Shown: positions 29,136 to 37,033 of the stretch, piece after piece
Position numbering within the stretch: the first letter of the stretch is position 1
How the letters are laid out: the number at the start of each line of letters is the position of its first letter
Origin: Lewinella sp. W8
GTDB taxonomy: Bacteria > Bacteroidota > Bacteroidia > Chitinophagales > Saprospiraceae
Assembly (NCBI RefSeq): GCF_004375085.3
Contig: NZ_SNAQ03000008.1
Span: forward strand, 184,899 to 248,898
Length of the DNA stretch: 64,000 nucleotides
Direction of reading: 5' to 3'
Notes under the pieces: generated by a model
Databases searched by the model: none
Told to the model about the DNA's origin: nothing
The model's input: the letters and a program-made list of their open reading frames with translations, nothing else
Position numbers and translations under genes: made by a program

Positions 29136-30023
29136 ATGCTGAATAAGAACCTGGCCGGTTTTTTTGCCTTTTTTCTGGGCATTTTTGGTGTTCACCGCTT
29201 CTACCTCGGGCAGTGGTGGCGGGGAGCCTTACAGTTCGCCGGCTTCTGGGCCCTGGTTTTCCTCAACGCCGAAACCAACGGTGATGGCCCCTTCCCGTTC
29301 ATGATGGCCGGCATCGTTCTGGCGCCCATGATCACGGCCCTGGTTTTCTGGGCTACTCCCAAAAGAAAGTGGCAGGAAAAGTACGATAAGGACGCCCTCC
29401 TGGAGGGAGAACAACCCCTGGGTATCGCCGGTCCCAGCCAGCGGGGTACTAAGTCCCTGAAGGCCGAGGGCGTACGGTATTACCGCAGCGGAGATTATGA
29501 TCTGGCCATCGAGGCCTTTCTGGAAGGCATGGAGGTGGACCCTACGGACCCCGGAGTACACTTCAACCTCGCCTGTAGTTACGCCCAGCTCGGACAGTAC
29601 GCCGATACCCTGCGGCACCTGGAAATGTCCATCACCTTCGGTTTGCCCAAACCAGAGCGGATTGAGAAACACCCCGCCCTCAAGGCACTCCGTAACCACT
29701 CTTCCTACCGGCAGTTCCGGGCCAATAATTATCGCCGGCTCAATCTGGTGGAAATCACGGAAGTGCAGGAGAAAGCCCAACGGGAGCAACCCGAGGAAGT
29801 GCTGGAGGACTTCGAAAACCCACCTCCCCGTCATCACCTCACCCCCGGACCGAAACCAGCGCCGAAGTCCATCCCCATTCAGGACGCCTCACCCGCCGAA
29901 GCGGACACTCCGCCCGCCGGCCCCGATCTGCTGGAGCAAATCACCCGCCTCAAAGAACTGCATGATGCCGGCATCCTGACCGAAGCCGAATTTCAGAAGC
30001 AAAAGGAAAAAATCCTGGGATAG
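29136..30023 (+). CDS. TM2-domain membrane protein with TPR region and C-terminal SHOCT motif
   Basis: 295 aa. TM2 domain (about 1-70): NLAGFFAFFLGIFGVHRFYL with two membrane segments. Then a TPR-like region (about 105-190): LKAEGVRYYRSGDYDLAIEA, PGVHFNLACSYAQLG and YADTLRHLEMSI. A Pro-rich linker (PPPRHHLTPGPKPAPKSIP) leads to a SHOCT-like end: LLEQITRLKELHDAGILTEA then EFQKQKEKIL. TM2, TPR and SHOCT are common modules, but I know of no defined function for the three together. The cytoplasmic part is probably a scaffold attached to the inner membrane. Confidence 0.85.
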   Translation: MLNKNLAGFFAFFLGIFGVHRFYLGQWWRGALQFAGFWALVFLNAETNGDGPFPFMMAGIVLAPMITALVFWATPKRKWQEKYDKDALLEGEQPLGIAGPSQRGTKSLKAEGVRYYRSGDYDLAIEAFLEGMEVDPTDPGVHFNLACSYAQLGQYADTLRHLEMSITFGLPKPERIEKHPALKALRNHSSYRQFRANNYRRLNLVEITEVQEKAQREQPEEVLEDFENPPPRHHLTPGPKPAPKSIPIQDASPAEADTPPAGPDLLEQITRLKELHDAGILTEAEFQKQKEKILG

Positions 30024-30156
30024 GGAGGCTAGGATTTAGGCCTGAGGTTTAAGGTTTAAGGCTGAAGGCTGAATACCGCCCCATCCCAAAAACGTCATTC
30101 CTCTGACGGCAGACATCAATTCTCCGACTTCAAACGTCAAACATCATTTCTCCACT

Positions 30157-30164
30157 TACCTTTG
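30157..30164 (+). promoter_or_regulatory. TACCTTTG -7 box, 4 nt before ATG
   Basis: Exact TAnnTTTG followed by CGGC then the ATG at 30169. With the usual distance from this box to the transcription start, the transcript would begin at or next to the start codon. Confidence 0.5.
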
Positions 30165-30168
30165 CGGC

Positions 30169-30960
30169 ATGGAGAGATACATCCCCTTTGGCAAATTGAA
30201 GTCCGGTCTTTTGCTCGGCTTGCTCCTTATGCTGCTTTACCCGGCATCCTGCGCTCGCGCCCAGGGCCTGGCTGGAGCACGCAACCTGGATCGGGCCGTG
30301 ATGATTTACGCGGGCTACGGTCCGATGATTTCTGCCGGCGACCTTTCGGAACGTTTTGGCAGTGGTTTCGCCATCGATGGTGGACTGGCTTATCTGCCCG
30401 CCAACTCGAATCTTCAATTTGGTTTCCGGGTGCTGTTTGGCTTTGGCTCCGACGTTAAGGAGGATGTCTTACTCGGCCTACGCACCAACGACGGTTTTTT
30501 GATCGGTAATCAACGGGAGCCGGCCGACATCCAACTCCGGCAACGGCAGCTCTTTATCGGCCCTAATCTGGGGTACACCCTCCGGATCGGCAACAACCAA
30601 CGGGCGGGGATCCACCTCAACACGGCCTTCGGTTATTTCTTCCACCGGATCAGCGTACAGGACGATCCCGTACAGTCCGTACCGCAGCTCAGTGAGGAGT
30701 TACTCCCCGGCTACGACCGCCTGACGGGCGGCTTCGCGCTCCACCAGTTCATCGGCTACCAGCAACTGGCCTTCGATCGGCGCCTGAATTTCTACATCGG
30801 TGCCGACGCCACGGTCGGGTTCACCAGCGCTCAACGCAGCTTCGATATCCCCCTGGGCGGCCCACCGAGTGCCGATGGCCGAACGGACATCGTCCTGGGG
30901 CTGCGCGCCGGGCTCGTCATTCCCTTCTATTTCGGGGAGGGCCGCGAGATTTTTTACTAA
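30169..30960 (+). CDS. outer-membrane beta-barrel protein
   Basis: 263 aa. Signal region GLLLGLLLMLLYPASCARA, then alternating amphipathic strands: VMIYAGYGPMISAGD, LQFGFRVLFGFGSD, QLFIGPNLGYTLRIG, NFYIGADATVGFTSA and IVLGLRAGLVIPFYFG, ending in aromatic FY. This is typical of 8- to 12-stranded outer-membrane porin/OmpW-like proteins. No specific family recognised. It is followed by kdtA after only 9 bp, so the two are likely co-transcribed, which fits an envelope role. Confidence 0.82.
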   Translation: MERYIPFGKLKSGLLLGLLLMLLYPASCARAQGLAGARNLDRAVMIYAGYGPMISAGDLSERFGSGFAIDGGLAYLPANSNLQFGFRVLFGFGSDVKEDVLLGLRTNDGFLIGNQREPADIQLRQRQLFIGPNLGYTLRIGNNQRAGIHLNTAFGYFFHRISVQDDPVQSVPQLSEELLPGYDRLTGGFALHQFIGYQQLAFDRRLNFYIGADATVGFTSAQRSFDIPLGGPPSADGRTDIVLGLRAGLVIPFYFGEGREIFY

Positions 30961-30969
30961 GGCTACCCG

Positions 30970-32259
30970 ATGACTTTCCTGTACCGACTGGGCGTTCGTG
31001 CCTACCATACGCTGATCAGCATGGCCGCCCTTTTGGGCGTCGAACAAGCCAGGAAATGGATGGCCGGGCGGGTAGCTACCGATAAATGGCTGGAAGAAAT
31101 TGAAGCTTCAGGGGGGCGACGGAGCGCAGGAAGCCAAGGTAGCCCCGCAGGAGCCGAGTCCGATTCCCGGGTAGTCTGGATGCATTGCGCCAGTTTGGGC
31201 GAATGGGAGCAGGGCCGCCCCGTTTTTCGGGCCCTCCGGGACCAGCGGCCGCACTGGCGGTACGTGCTCACTTTTTTCAGTCCCAGCGGCTTCGAACGCC
31301 ACGGAGCCTCCGGCCTGGCCGATGAAGTTCTCTACCTCCCCAGAGATGGCCGACGGTCCGCAAAACGGTGGATAAAGGCGCTGCAACCGGACGCCGCCAT
31401 TTTCGTCAAATACGAATTCTGGTACGATCACCTCCGGGCCATCCGGGAAGCCAACGTACCACTCTTTTTAGTGGCGGGAAGCTTTCGACCCCAACAACCC
31501 TTCTTCCGACCGTGGGGTAAGTGGTGGCTGCGTATGCTCGACCATTTTTCCCACCTGTTCGTACAGACCGATAAGGACCGGAACCTTCTCCAATCTGCGG
31601 GATACCCCCCGAAGAAAATTACCGTCGCCGGAGACCCCCGGATGGATCGTACGCTGCAGTTAGCGGGCACTCCCTTTTCCGACCCCATTCTGAAGGCTTT
31701 CACGGAACATCAACTCACCGTAATGGCGGGTTCCGTTTGGCCGGAAGACGTAAGTGCCTGGAAGAGCGCCTGGCCCCATTTCCGGGGTAGGATCAGGTTG
31801 GTGCTGGCCCCACATCAGTTACACGAACGGGAGATCAACGAATGGACCAATGCTTTTTCGGCCGTTCGGTACACACAAACCTCCCCGGAAGAAGCCGCGG
31901 CCGCTGAGGTCCTGATCCTGGACACCATTGGCATCCTCAGTCGTTCCTACCGCTTCGCGCAACTGGCTTACGTTGGTGGGGCCTTCCGAACCGGCCTCCA
32001 CAATACCCTGGAACCCCAGGCCTATGGCCTGCCGGTCATCATGGGCCCCAAGCACCATAAATTCCCCGAGGCCGCTGCCGCCATTCGCCAGGGCGGGGCC
32101 TTCAGCCTGGCGAGTGCGGAAGAGTTGCGGGAGGTGTTGGAGAATTTACTGATCACTTCCCAGCGGGAGCAGGCCTCCCGCGCCCAGACTGAGGCCAGCA
32201 AAAAGAGTGCCGGGGCCGGTGAACGGACCGCCAGGGAAATCCTTTCTTCTTTGGGGTAG
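30970..32259 (+). CDS. kdtA: 3-deoxy-D-manno-octulosonic acid (Kdo) transferase
   Basis: 429 aa. The inner-membrane-bound enzyme adds Kdo from CMP-Kdo to lipid A precursor. N-terminal membrane-proximal helix, then the family motif CASLGEWEQGRPVFRALR (73-90) with the catalytic Glu region, FFSPSGFERH, VKYEFWYDHL, and a C-terminal GT-B half with VLAPHQLHEREI and YVGGAFRTGLHNTLEPQAYG. Residues about 46-66 (EASGGRRSAGSQGSPAGAES) are an unusual Gly/Ser/Arg-rich insertion in a loop just before the HCASLGE motif, encoded by the dispersed GC repeat. Otherwise intact. Confidence 0.95.
   Translation: MTFLYRLGVRAYHTLISMAALLGVEQARKWMAGRVATDKWLEEIEASGGRRSAGSQGSPAGAESDSRVVWMHCASLGEWEQGRPVFRALRDQRPHWRYVLTFFSPSGFERHGASGLADEVLYLPRDGRRSAKRWIKALQPDAAIFVKYEFWYDHLRAIREANVPLFLVAGSFRPQQPFFRPWGKWWLRMLDHFSHLFVQTDKDRNLLQSAGYPPKKITVAGDPRMDRTLQLAGTPFSDPILKAFTEHQLTVMAGSVWPEDVSAWKSAWPHFRGRIRLVLAPHQLHEREINEWTNAFSAVRYTQTSPEEAAAAEVLILDTIGILSRSYRFAQLAYVGGAFRTGLHNTLEPQAYGLPVIMGPKHHKFPEAAAAIRQGGAFSLASAEELREVLENLLITSQREQASRAQTEASKKSAGAGERTAREILSSLG
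31111..31135 (+). repeat. dispersed GC-rich repeat inside kdtA, in frame
   Basis: The 18-mer GGGGCGACGGAGCGCAGG here (31113-31130) is identical to 899-916 in the non-coding DNA upstream of valS. In kdtA it is translated as the extra Gly/Arg/Ser-rich loop, and a partly similar GTAGCCCCGCAGGAGCC follows. Confidence 0.7.
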
Positions 32260-32350
32260 CAGAACGGAATATTTGGTAGGCAGTCCCGACCCTTAATTGC
32301 TTCTCCGCGAAGCGGTAGTATTTGCCATCCGTTAAGCACCCCGACAAACT

Positions 32351-32358
32351 TACCTTTG
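32351..32358 (+). promoter_or_regulatory. TACCTTTG -7 box, 4 nt before ATG
   Basis: Exact TAnnTTTG, then TGAC, then the ATG at 32363. A TTTG at 32321 is a possible upstream element, but the spacing is longer than usual. Confidence 0.5.
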
Positions 32359-32362
32359 TGAC

Positions 32363-33268
32363 ATGCGGCAGATTTTTACGGGCCTGATTCTTTTTGGTCT
32401 ACTTACGGCGACGGTAAATACTGCAGCTGGCCAGTCATTTACCTCCAGTGGCACCTCCGTTGCCGAAGGGCAAAGCTACTGGCCCGAAACCGAGGCCCTG
32501 CAGTACAGTTTGAATACCGTCTTTGAAAAGGGCAATTTGATGGTAGCCATCTCTGGGATGGAATGGCGACCGGGACTGTGTCTGGCGGGTGCGCGGGTGC
32601 GCACCGGTGAGAGTGTTGCCATCAACGTGCAGCTCCAGGCTAACTATAACTACAGCTTCCTTGGAGCGTCGGATCAGGACGGTCGCGACGTAGATTTCTT
32701 TTTGCGGGATGAAAACGGTGTCCTGGTCGCCTCGGATCAGGAACCGGATAATAGTCCCATCATTAATTTTCGGCCGATCAGGGATGGTGTTTATCAACTG
32801 CAACTGCATTTGGTCAGCAGCCAAAGCCCCACAGGTTTCCTTGCGTTGAGTATGCTGCGCGGTGGAGGTGCCCCCATTATGGAGTTTGATTACCGTAGGC
32901 TCAACCAGCAATTTTTTGGGGCCGCCAGTGGTATCAAGTCCGTTCACCCCAGGCTTCAGTGGCAAGGCGGAGAAAACCAATGGTGCGTTTTCGGATATCT
33001 GCTGACCAATGAGGCGGGCCTAAGCCTGCGGGGACTCAAGCTGGGGGATGGTCGTCGGTTCTTTGCGGCGACGGGAAGTGGCGTTTCCAATAAAATCGAC
33101 TTATATTTAGCGGATGCCCAAAGACGAATTGTAGCGGCCGATGAGTCTCCCGATGCCTACCCGCTCCTGGAATACAACGCCCAGTCCGGGGAAGTCTATG
33201 ACCTGCGAATTGAAGTAGGTGAACCCCGGGGGAATGAGCTGCTGTTTATGGGTATCTTTCGTCAGTAA
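32363..33268 (+). CDS. secreted protein with two repeated PPC-like domains
   Basis: 301 aa, signal peptide (FTGLILFGLLTATVNTAAG). Two related segments: DVDFFLRDENGVLVASDQEP then DNSPIINFRPIRDGVYQLQL (about 112-152), and KIDLYLADAQRRIVAADESP then DAYPLLEYNAQSGEVYDLRI (about 244-284). The shared pattern (D-x-F/Y-L-x-D-x-V-A-x-D-x-x-P-D, then G-x-Y-x-L) resembles pre-peptidase C-terminal (PPC) beta-sandwich domains. No catalytic motif. Its role in the envelope is unknown. Confidence 0.74.
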   Translation: MRQIFTGLILFGLLTATVNTAAGQSFTSSGTSVAEGQSYWPETEALQYSLNTVFEKGNLMVAISGMEWRPGLCLAGARVRTGESVAINVQLQANYNYSFLGASDQDGRDVDFFLRDENGVLVASDQEPDNSPIINFRPIRDGVYQLQLHLVSSQSPTGFLALSMLRGGGAPIMEFDYRRLNQQFFGAASGIKSVHPRLQWQGGENQWCVFGYLLTNEAGLSLRGLKLGDGRRFFAATGSGVSNKIDLYLADAQRRIVAADESPDAYPLLEYNAQSGEVYDLRIEVGEPRGNELLFMGIFRQ

Positions 33269-33313
33269 ATCAACCCGATTACGGGATTCCATAATCACCA
33301 AACATCCTACATT

Positions 33314-33520
33314 ATGGCCAAAGTGCTTAAAGTCATCGAAGTACTCAGCGAGAGCGCTAAAAGTTACGAAGAAGCCATCGCAAACGCGGTGGAAGAAACC
33401 TCCAAAAGCGTCCGTCACATCCGCTCTGCTTACGTCAATGAGCAGTCCGTCACCGTAAAGGACGGTAAGGTGGACAAGTACCGCGTGAACGTAAAGATCA
33501 CCTTCGAGGTAGACGTTTAA
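33314..33520 (+). CDS. dodecin flavin-binding storage protein
   Basis: 68 aa, standard dodecin length. Begins MAKVLKVIEVLSESAKSYEE, then AIANAVEETSKSVRHIRSAY and ends KYRVNVKITFEVDV. Dodecins form 12-mers that bind flavins (or CoA/FAD in some), buffering free flavin and limiting photochemical damage. The flavin-stacking Trp of archaeal/bacterial dodecins (usually W near 36-38) is replaced by His/Arg/Ser residues here, so the bound ligand may differ. It is 45 bp after the secreted protein gene and ends at a hairpin. Confidence 0.9.
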   Translation: MAKVLKVIEVLSESAKSYEEAIANAVEETSKSVRHIRSAYVNEQSVTVKDGKVDKYRVNVKITFEVDV

Positions 33521-33527
33521 TTCAGGG

Positions 33528-33600
33528 AGTGCCTGGCCATCTGCGTGTGTGCCCCCCGTTCGGGGACTTCCATCGGAGATCGCCGGGCACTTTCCTTATT
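33528..33600. terminator. long-stem terminator between dodecin and thioredoxin-like genes
   Basis: Stem AGTGCCTGGC (33528-33537) with GCCGGGCACT (33582-33591), enclosing a small CCCC-GTTC-GGGG hairpin and followed by TTCCTTATTTTTT. It serves dodecin and possibly the convergent gene. Confidence 0.75.
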
Positions 33601-34093
33601 TTTTACTCGACAGGCGCTGTAGCAATCGGTCAACCTGCTTTTCCCGGCCCTCCTGATAGCCACTGAAGGATTTGATGATCGCGCCGTTTTGGTCAAGGAC
33701 ATACAATTGCGGGATGCTGGAAAAGCCCAGTTGCTGTTGTAGCTGCCCCCGTTGATCCACCAGTACGTTATAGGCCCAGCCTTTCCGTTTCACCAGGGGC
33801 TGAATTTGCCGAAAGTACCGTGGCTGATCCACACTCACCGCCACGAAGTCCGCTCCATATTCCATCTCCCACTTACCGAGGTAAGGTTTCATTTCATCCA
33901 GTTCTTTATGGCAGGGAAAGCACCAGGTGGCCCAGATGGCCACCACGGTAGGCTTTCCGTTGTTGACGTATGTTGCCAGCGAAGCGGGGGCCCGCTTAAC
34001 GTCCAGCAATTCGGGCGTGGGGAATACATCCTGGGCGGAAAGGCCTACACTCAAAAAAAGCACGATAAGCGGGGAGGCGATCCATTTCTTCAT
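33596..34093 (-). CDS. TlpA/ResA-like thiol-disulfide oxidoreductase
   Basis: 165 aa, exported by a signal peptide (WIASPLIVLFLSVGLSA). Thioredoxin fold with active site ATWCFPCHKEL: Cys58 and Cys61, C-x-x-C, and cis-Pro region FSSIPQLYVLDQNG near 135. Typical of periplasmic TlpA-type reductases that help cytochrome c maturation or protein disulfide repair. The cytochrome-maturation gene ccmB lies about 1.4 kb away, with an amidase gene between. Partner protein unknown. Confidence 0.9.
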   Translation of the reverse strand: MKKWIASPLIVLFLSVGLSAQDVFPTPELLDVKRAPASLATYVNNGKPTVVAIWATWCFPCHKELDEMKPYLGKWEMEYGADFVAVSVDQPRYFRQIQPLVKRKGWAYNVLVDQRGQLQQQLGFSSIPQLYVLDQNGAIIKSFSGYQEGREKQVDRLLQRLSSKK

Positions 34094-34181
34094 GTCGGGA
34101 ACTTTGTGCGTAATAACGCCGGTGGTGAGGGTAAAAGGTACCTAAGAAAATCTTATTGTTTCGTTATCCCCGGAAAACACC

Positions 34182-35420
34182 TTACCGGCGGATGAGCCCT
34201 TCGGCCAACCAGTCGGCCAGTAATTGACGGTTCCGGGGAGAGACGATCCGTAATTGATCTACCGGATTGGTAATGTTGGCCAGCTCCACGTAAACCCCAC
34301 TGGGTTTGGTTTCCCGTAGCATATGGAGATCCCGCGACTTAAGGGTTCCGGTATATCCCCTACCCCGCTGGTGCTTGTCGTATTTATTGCGGATGGTCTG
34401 GTGCATGATCTCGGCCTGTTTGGCCCCCAGCAGATCACCTTCGTAGTGGTAAAAGAACAAGTCGATTCGCTTACCCTTGGCACGACTATCGACGTGGATG
34501 GCCACCATCGTCTGGTCCGTAATTCCCTTGGCCAGATTCTCCTCGTAGAGGGCATTGATGATTTCACTCCGCTGCGTGAGTCGGTTTTTCTGACCGACCG
34601 GGATTTTCGCCCCTCCCCATACGGTTTCGTCCTTATCGCCCTTCAGGTACTCATCATCCCGAATGCCGTCGTTATCCCGGACGATCATGTAGGGCGTCCC
34701 GCCATGGGCGAGAATATTTCTGGTGAGGCGGAGGGCCACATCGTAAGCGTATTCGTCTTCGTGCAGGTAATGGCCCGCCCGGCGGCCGATGGCGCCCGGG
34801 TCCGGGCCACCGTGCCCGGAAACGATGTAAAAAATCCTGCCGGCCAGCTTATCGTCCAACTTGGGCACGAAGGCCTTATCGGGGCCAAAAATACCGAAGG
34901 TCCGGTAGGCGCTGGTGGTCACCTGCTCGGGAGCGACCAACAGCGAGTCCGTCCGGGCGACACTGCGGGTAATTTCTCCCTGATCCGTAATCTCCCGGGG
35001 CGCCGCCTTTACGGCGTCCTCGATACAGTTATCGATGTGGAAGGGAACGTACAGCACCTTATCCTCCCGGAAGTCTTTCTGGCGAACCCCCGCCTCCAGC
35101 AGGCCTTCATTGTAGTGCTGGATGGCCAGCGCGCGGGTATAGTCTTCGTTTTCCGTGGTCGTACGGATGGATTTCCCGTTGTAGGTATACACCTCGATCG
35201 GCAGCTTATACTCCCGGCCAACCAGCAGGTTGGCGTTTTTCCGGAGCTGGTTCAGCCGATAAAACTCTTCGAGGTTGCATCCGTAATTCAACAGGGCATA
35301 TCGCCGCAATAAGGAATAGATGCCATCCCCGCGTTGTGCGGCAACGCGAAGGTGATCCGCCGAAAGTGGCATGGACGCGATCATCAGGCCTAAAAAAACA
35401 AGGGTTTTTACGAGGGGCAT
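34182..35420 (-). CDS. N-acetylmuramoyl-L-alanine amidase (Amidase_3) with LysM-like N-terminus
   Basis: 412 aa. Signal peptide (LVFLGLMIASMPLSA). The N-terminal domain contains a LysM-like repeat (RGDGIYSLLRRYALL then LNQLRKNANLLVGREYKLP) and a second partial one (about 120-140). The catalytic domain starts IFYIVSGHGGPDPGAIG with His203, then ANGHYLHEDEY-like metal ligands (GHYLHEDEYAYDVALRLT) and AIHVDSRAKG, ending with the ELANITNPVDQLRI region in which the catalytic Glu (VYVELANI) sits. Cuts the bond between N-acetylmuramate and L-Ala in peptidoglycan. Probably periplasmic; no partner activator gene nearby. Confidence 0.92.
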   Translation of the reverse strand: MPLVKTLVFLGLMIASMPLSADHLRVAAQRGDGIYSLLRRYALLNYGCNLEEFYRLNQLRKNANLLVGREYKLPIEVYTYNGKSIRTTTENEDYTRALAIQHYNEGLLEAGVRQKDFREDKVLYVPFHIDNCIEDAVKAAPREITDQGEITRSVARTDSLLVAPEQVTTSAYRTFGIFGPDKAFVPKLDDKLAGRIFYIVSGHGGPDPGAIGRRAGHYLHEDEYAYDVALRLTRNILAHGGTPYMIVRDNDGIRDDEYLKGDKDETVWGGAKIPVGQKNRLTQRSEIINALYEENLAKGITDQTMVAIHVDSRAKGKRIDLFFYHYEGDLLGAKQAEIMHQTIRNKYDKHQRGRGYTGTLKSRDLHMLRETKPSGVYVELANITNPVDQLRIVSPRNRQLLADWLAEGLIRR

Positions 35421-35492
35421 AAAAACGATAAACTAGGGATCAAGGCACAAGATACATTCCGGCGGCGGATGAATGCTATCGACCAGAGCGAT

Positions 35493-35500
35493 TACCTTTG
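35493..35500 (+). promoter_or_regulatory. TACCTTTG -7 box, 4 nt before ATG
   Basis: Exact TAnnTTTG, then CAGC, then the ATG at 35505. It supports that start over the in-frame codon at 35469. Confidence 0.5.
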
Positions 35501-35504
35501 CAGC

Positions 35505-36164
35505 ATGACCGTTCCCCAACAGATCCTTCATTTACTTCGCTGGGAAATTCGTGCTGAATGGCAAAACCGCTACGCACTGGGTAGCATCCTGCTTTACGTG
35601 ATTGCTACCACGGTGCTGGTGTACTTCGCGGTCCGGGAATTCAGTGCTATGACCTATAACGCACTCTACTGGGTAGTGTTGTTCTTCGGCGCAACCGTGG
35701 CCGGCAGCAGAAGCTTTCTGCGAGAAGGAGGGCGACGGCATTATTACTACTACACCCTGGCGGCACCAGAAGCCCTGCTGGTGAGTAAGTTTCTTTACAA
35801 TACCCTCGTGATCTTTGTCATCAGCCTCCTGGCCTGGGGCCTGATGAATTTCTTCGCCCGGACAAACTTCGTCTCAGAAACCGGGTATTTTCTGATCGCG
35901 GTATTACTGGGGTCCTTCGGCCTGAGTGCCATCCTGACGTTCGTGGCGGCCCTGGCCGCCCGGGCCGGAGGCAGCAGTACGTTGATGGCCATTCTCAGCT
36001 TCCCGCTGGTGGTGCCCCTGCTGTACCTTCTGGTAAATGCCGGAGGTCACGCCGTGGGCCTGACCTCCGGACAAGAAGAGCAATATTTACTACTCGGGGT
36101 AGCAATTGACCTGCTGGCGCTGGCCGTTGGGTTGGTGTTATTTCCTTTTGTCTGGCGGGATTAA
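35505..36164 (+). CDS. ccmB: haem exporter subunit CcmB
   Basis: 219 aa integral membrane protein with about six hydrophobic segments, starting MTVPQQILHLLRWEIRAEWQ, the common CcmB opening. FFGATVAGSRSFLREG and RHYYYYTLAAPEALLVSKFL match the CcmB family. CcmB is the membrane part of the CcmAB ABC transporter used in cytochrome c maturation; the ATPase CcmA and CcmC are not adjacent here. The start at 35505 is preferred because a -7 box precedes it. It abuts the convergent DUF805 gene with no intervening base. Confidence 0.92.
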   Translation: MTVPQQILHLLRWEIRAEWQNRYALGSILLYVIATTVLVYFAVREFSAMTYNALYWVVLFFGATVAGSRSFLREGGRRHYYYYTLAAPEALLVSKFLYNTLVIFVISLLAWGLMNFFARTNFVSETGYFLIAVLLGSFGLSAILTFVAALAARAGGSSTLMAILSFPLVVPLLYLLVNAGGHAVGLTSGQEEQYLLLGVAIDLLALAVGLVLFPFVWRD

Positions 36165-36563
36165 CTAGACAATCTGATCTTCTTCGATCGGGATTTCCCG
36201 CTCAATATCGCTGGCGCCGTACTTCGGACTGGCTCCCCACTTATTGTTGTGAACTTCCCCGTCTTTGGCGTACCAGTAAAACAGGGGGATCAAGCCGATT
36301 CCGGTCAGTGCCAGTAACTGCCACCAGCCACTGCGGCCCGTATCGTGCAGCCGGCGGGCACCGACGGCGATGGAAGGAATAAAAAAGACGATGTCTACCA
36401 GGCTCCCAAAAACTTCACTGTCGAAAATAGCATTGTCCCAGATGCTGGCGGCGGCAGAAATGAGGAGTGAAATGAGGGTAAATCCCCAAAATTCCGCCCG
36501 GCGACTACGGGTCTTGAAATCTGCGTATTTGGAGAGTGCGAGTAGGAAGTTATTCCAAATCAT
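36165..36563 (-). CDS. DUF805 family membrane protein (first of two)
   Basis: 132 aa with three or four hydrophobic segments and the DUF805 core: YADFKTRSRRAEFWGFTLIS at the start, then AVGARRLHDTGRSGWWQLL and IPLFYWYAKDGE. The conserved R-R-L-H-D-T/V-G-R-S-G-W-W motif is intact. Function unknown in the literature I know. A paralogue lies 56 bp upstream on the same strand, so this is a tandem duplication, probably co-transcribed. The stop codon is immediately adjacent to the ccmB stop. Confidence 0.9.
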   Translation of the reverse strand: MIWNNFLLALSKYADFKTRSRRAEFWGFTLISLLISAAASIWDNAIFDSEVFGSLVDIVFFIPSIAVGARRLHDTGRSGWWQLLALTGIGLIPLFYWYAKDGEVHNNKWGASPKYGASDIEREIPIEEDQIV

Positions 36564-36619
36564 GACGATAAGTGGTTAGCTGAGGTGATGGGAGGCAAAA
36601 ATTAATGGGGTCTTAAGCG

Positions 36620-37033
36620 TTAAACCAGTAAGTCTTTGAAGGCGGGCTCGTCGGATTCGACGCCGTATGGGTATTTAGGGCTGAGGCCGTAATCATTTTC
36701 ACCGGGTTCGCTGTCCTGGATGAACCAGTAAAGCAGCACCAGATAACCGATACCGGTCAATCCGAGCAACATCCACCATCCGCTGCGGCCCACATCGTGG
36801 AGGCGGCGCACCTTCAGCGCCAGTAGTGGCAGGAAGAAAAGGACATTGATGACGCCGCGGAACACGTCGTTGCCGTCAAAGAGAATATTGTCCCAGGTAG
36901 AAGTTACTGCACGGATAATAAAGAGGATCAGCATAAAGCCCCAGAATTCATATCTGCGGCTACGTCCATTGAAGTCGGTAAACTTCCGGAGAACGTCGGC
37001 GAAATTGGCGAAGAGGTTTTTCTTATTTTCCAT
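36620..37033 (-). CDS. DUF805 family membrane protein (second of two)
   Basis: 137 aa from the ATG at 37033 (MENKKNLFANFADVLRKFTD). Same DUF805 core as the neighbour: FNGRSRRYEFWGFMLILFII, VRRLHDVGRSGWWMLLG, YLVLLYWFIQDSEPGEN. It is longer at the N-terminus by a charged lead-in. A longer in-frame ORF to 37297 lacks supporting features. Two paralogues side by side suggest a duplicated pair; the function of the family is unknown. Confidence 0.9.
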   Translation of the reverse strand: MENKKNLFANFADVLRKFTDFNGRSRRYEFWGFMLILFIIRAVTSTWDNILFDGNDVFRGVINVLFFLPLLALKVRRLHDVGRSGWWMLLGLTGIGYLVLLYWFIQDSEPGENDYGLSPKYPYGVESDEPAFKDLLV

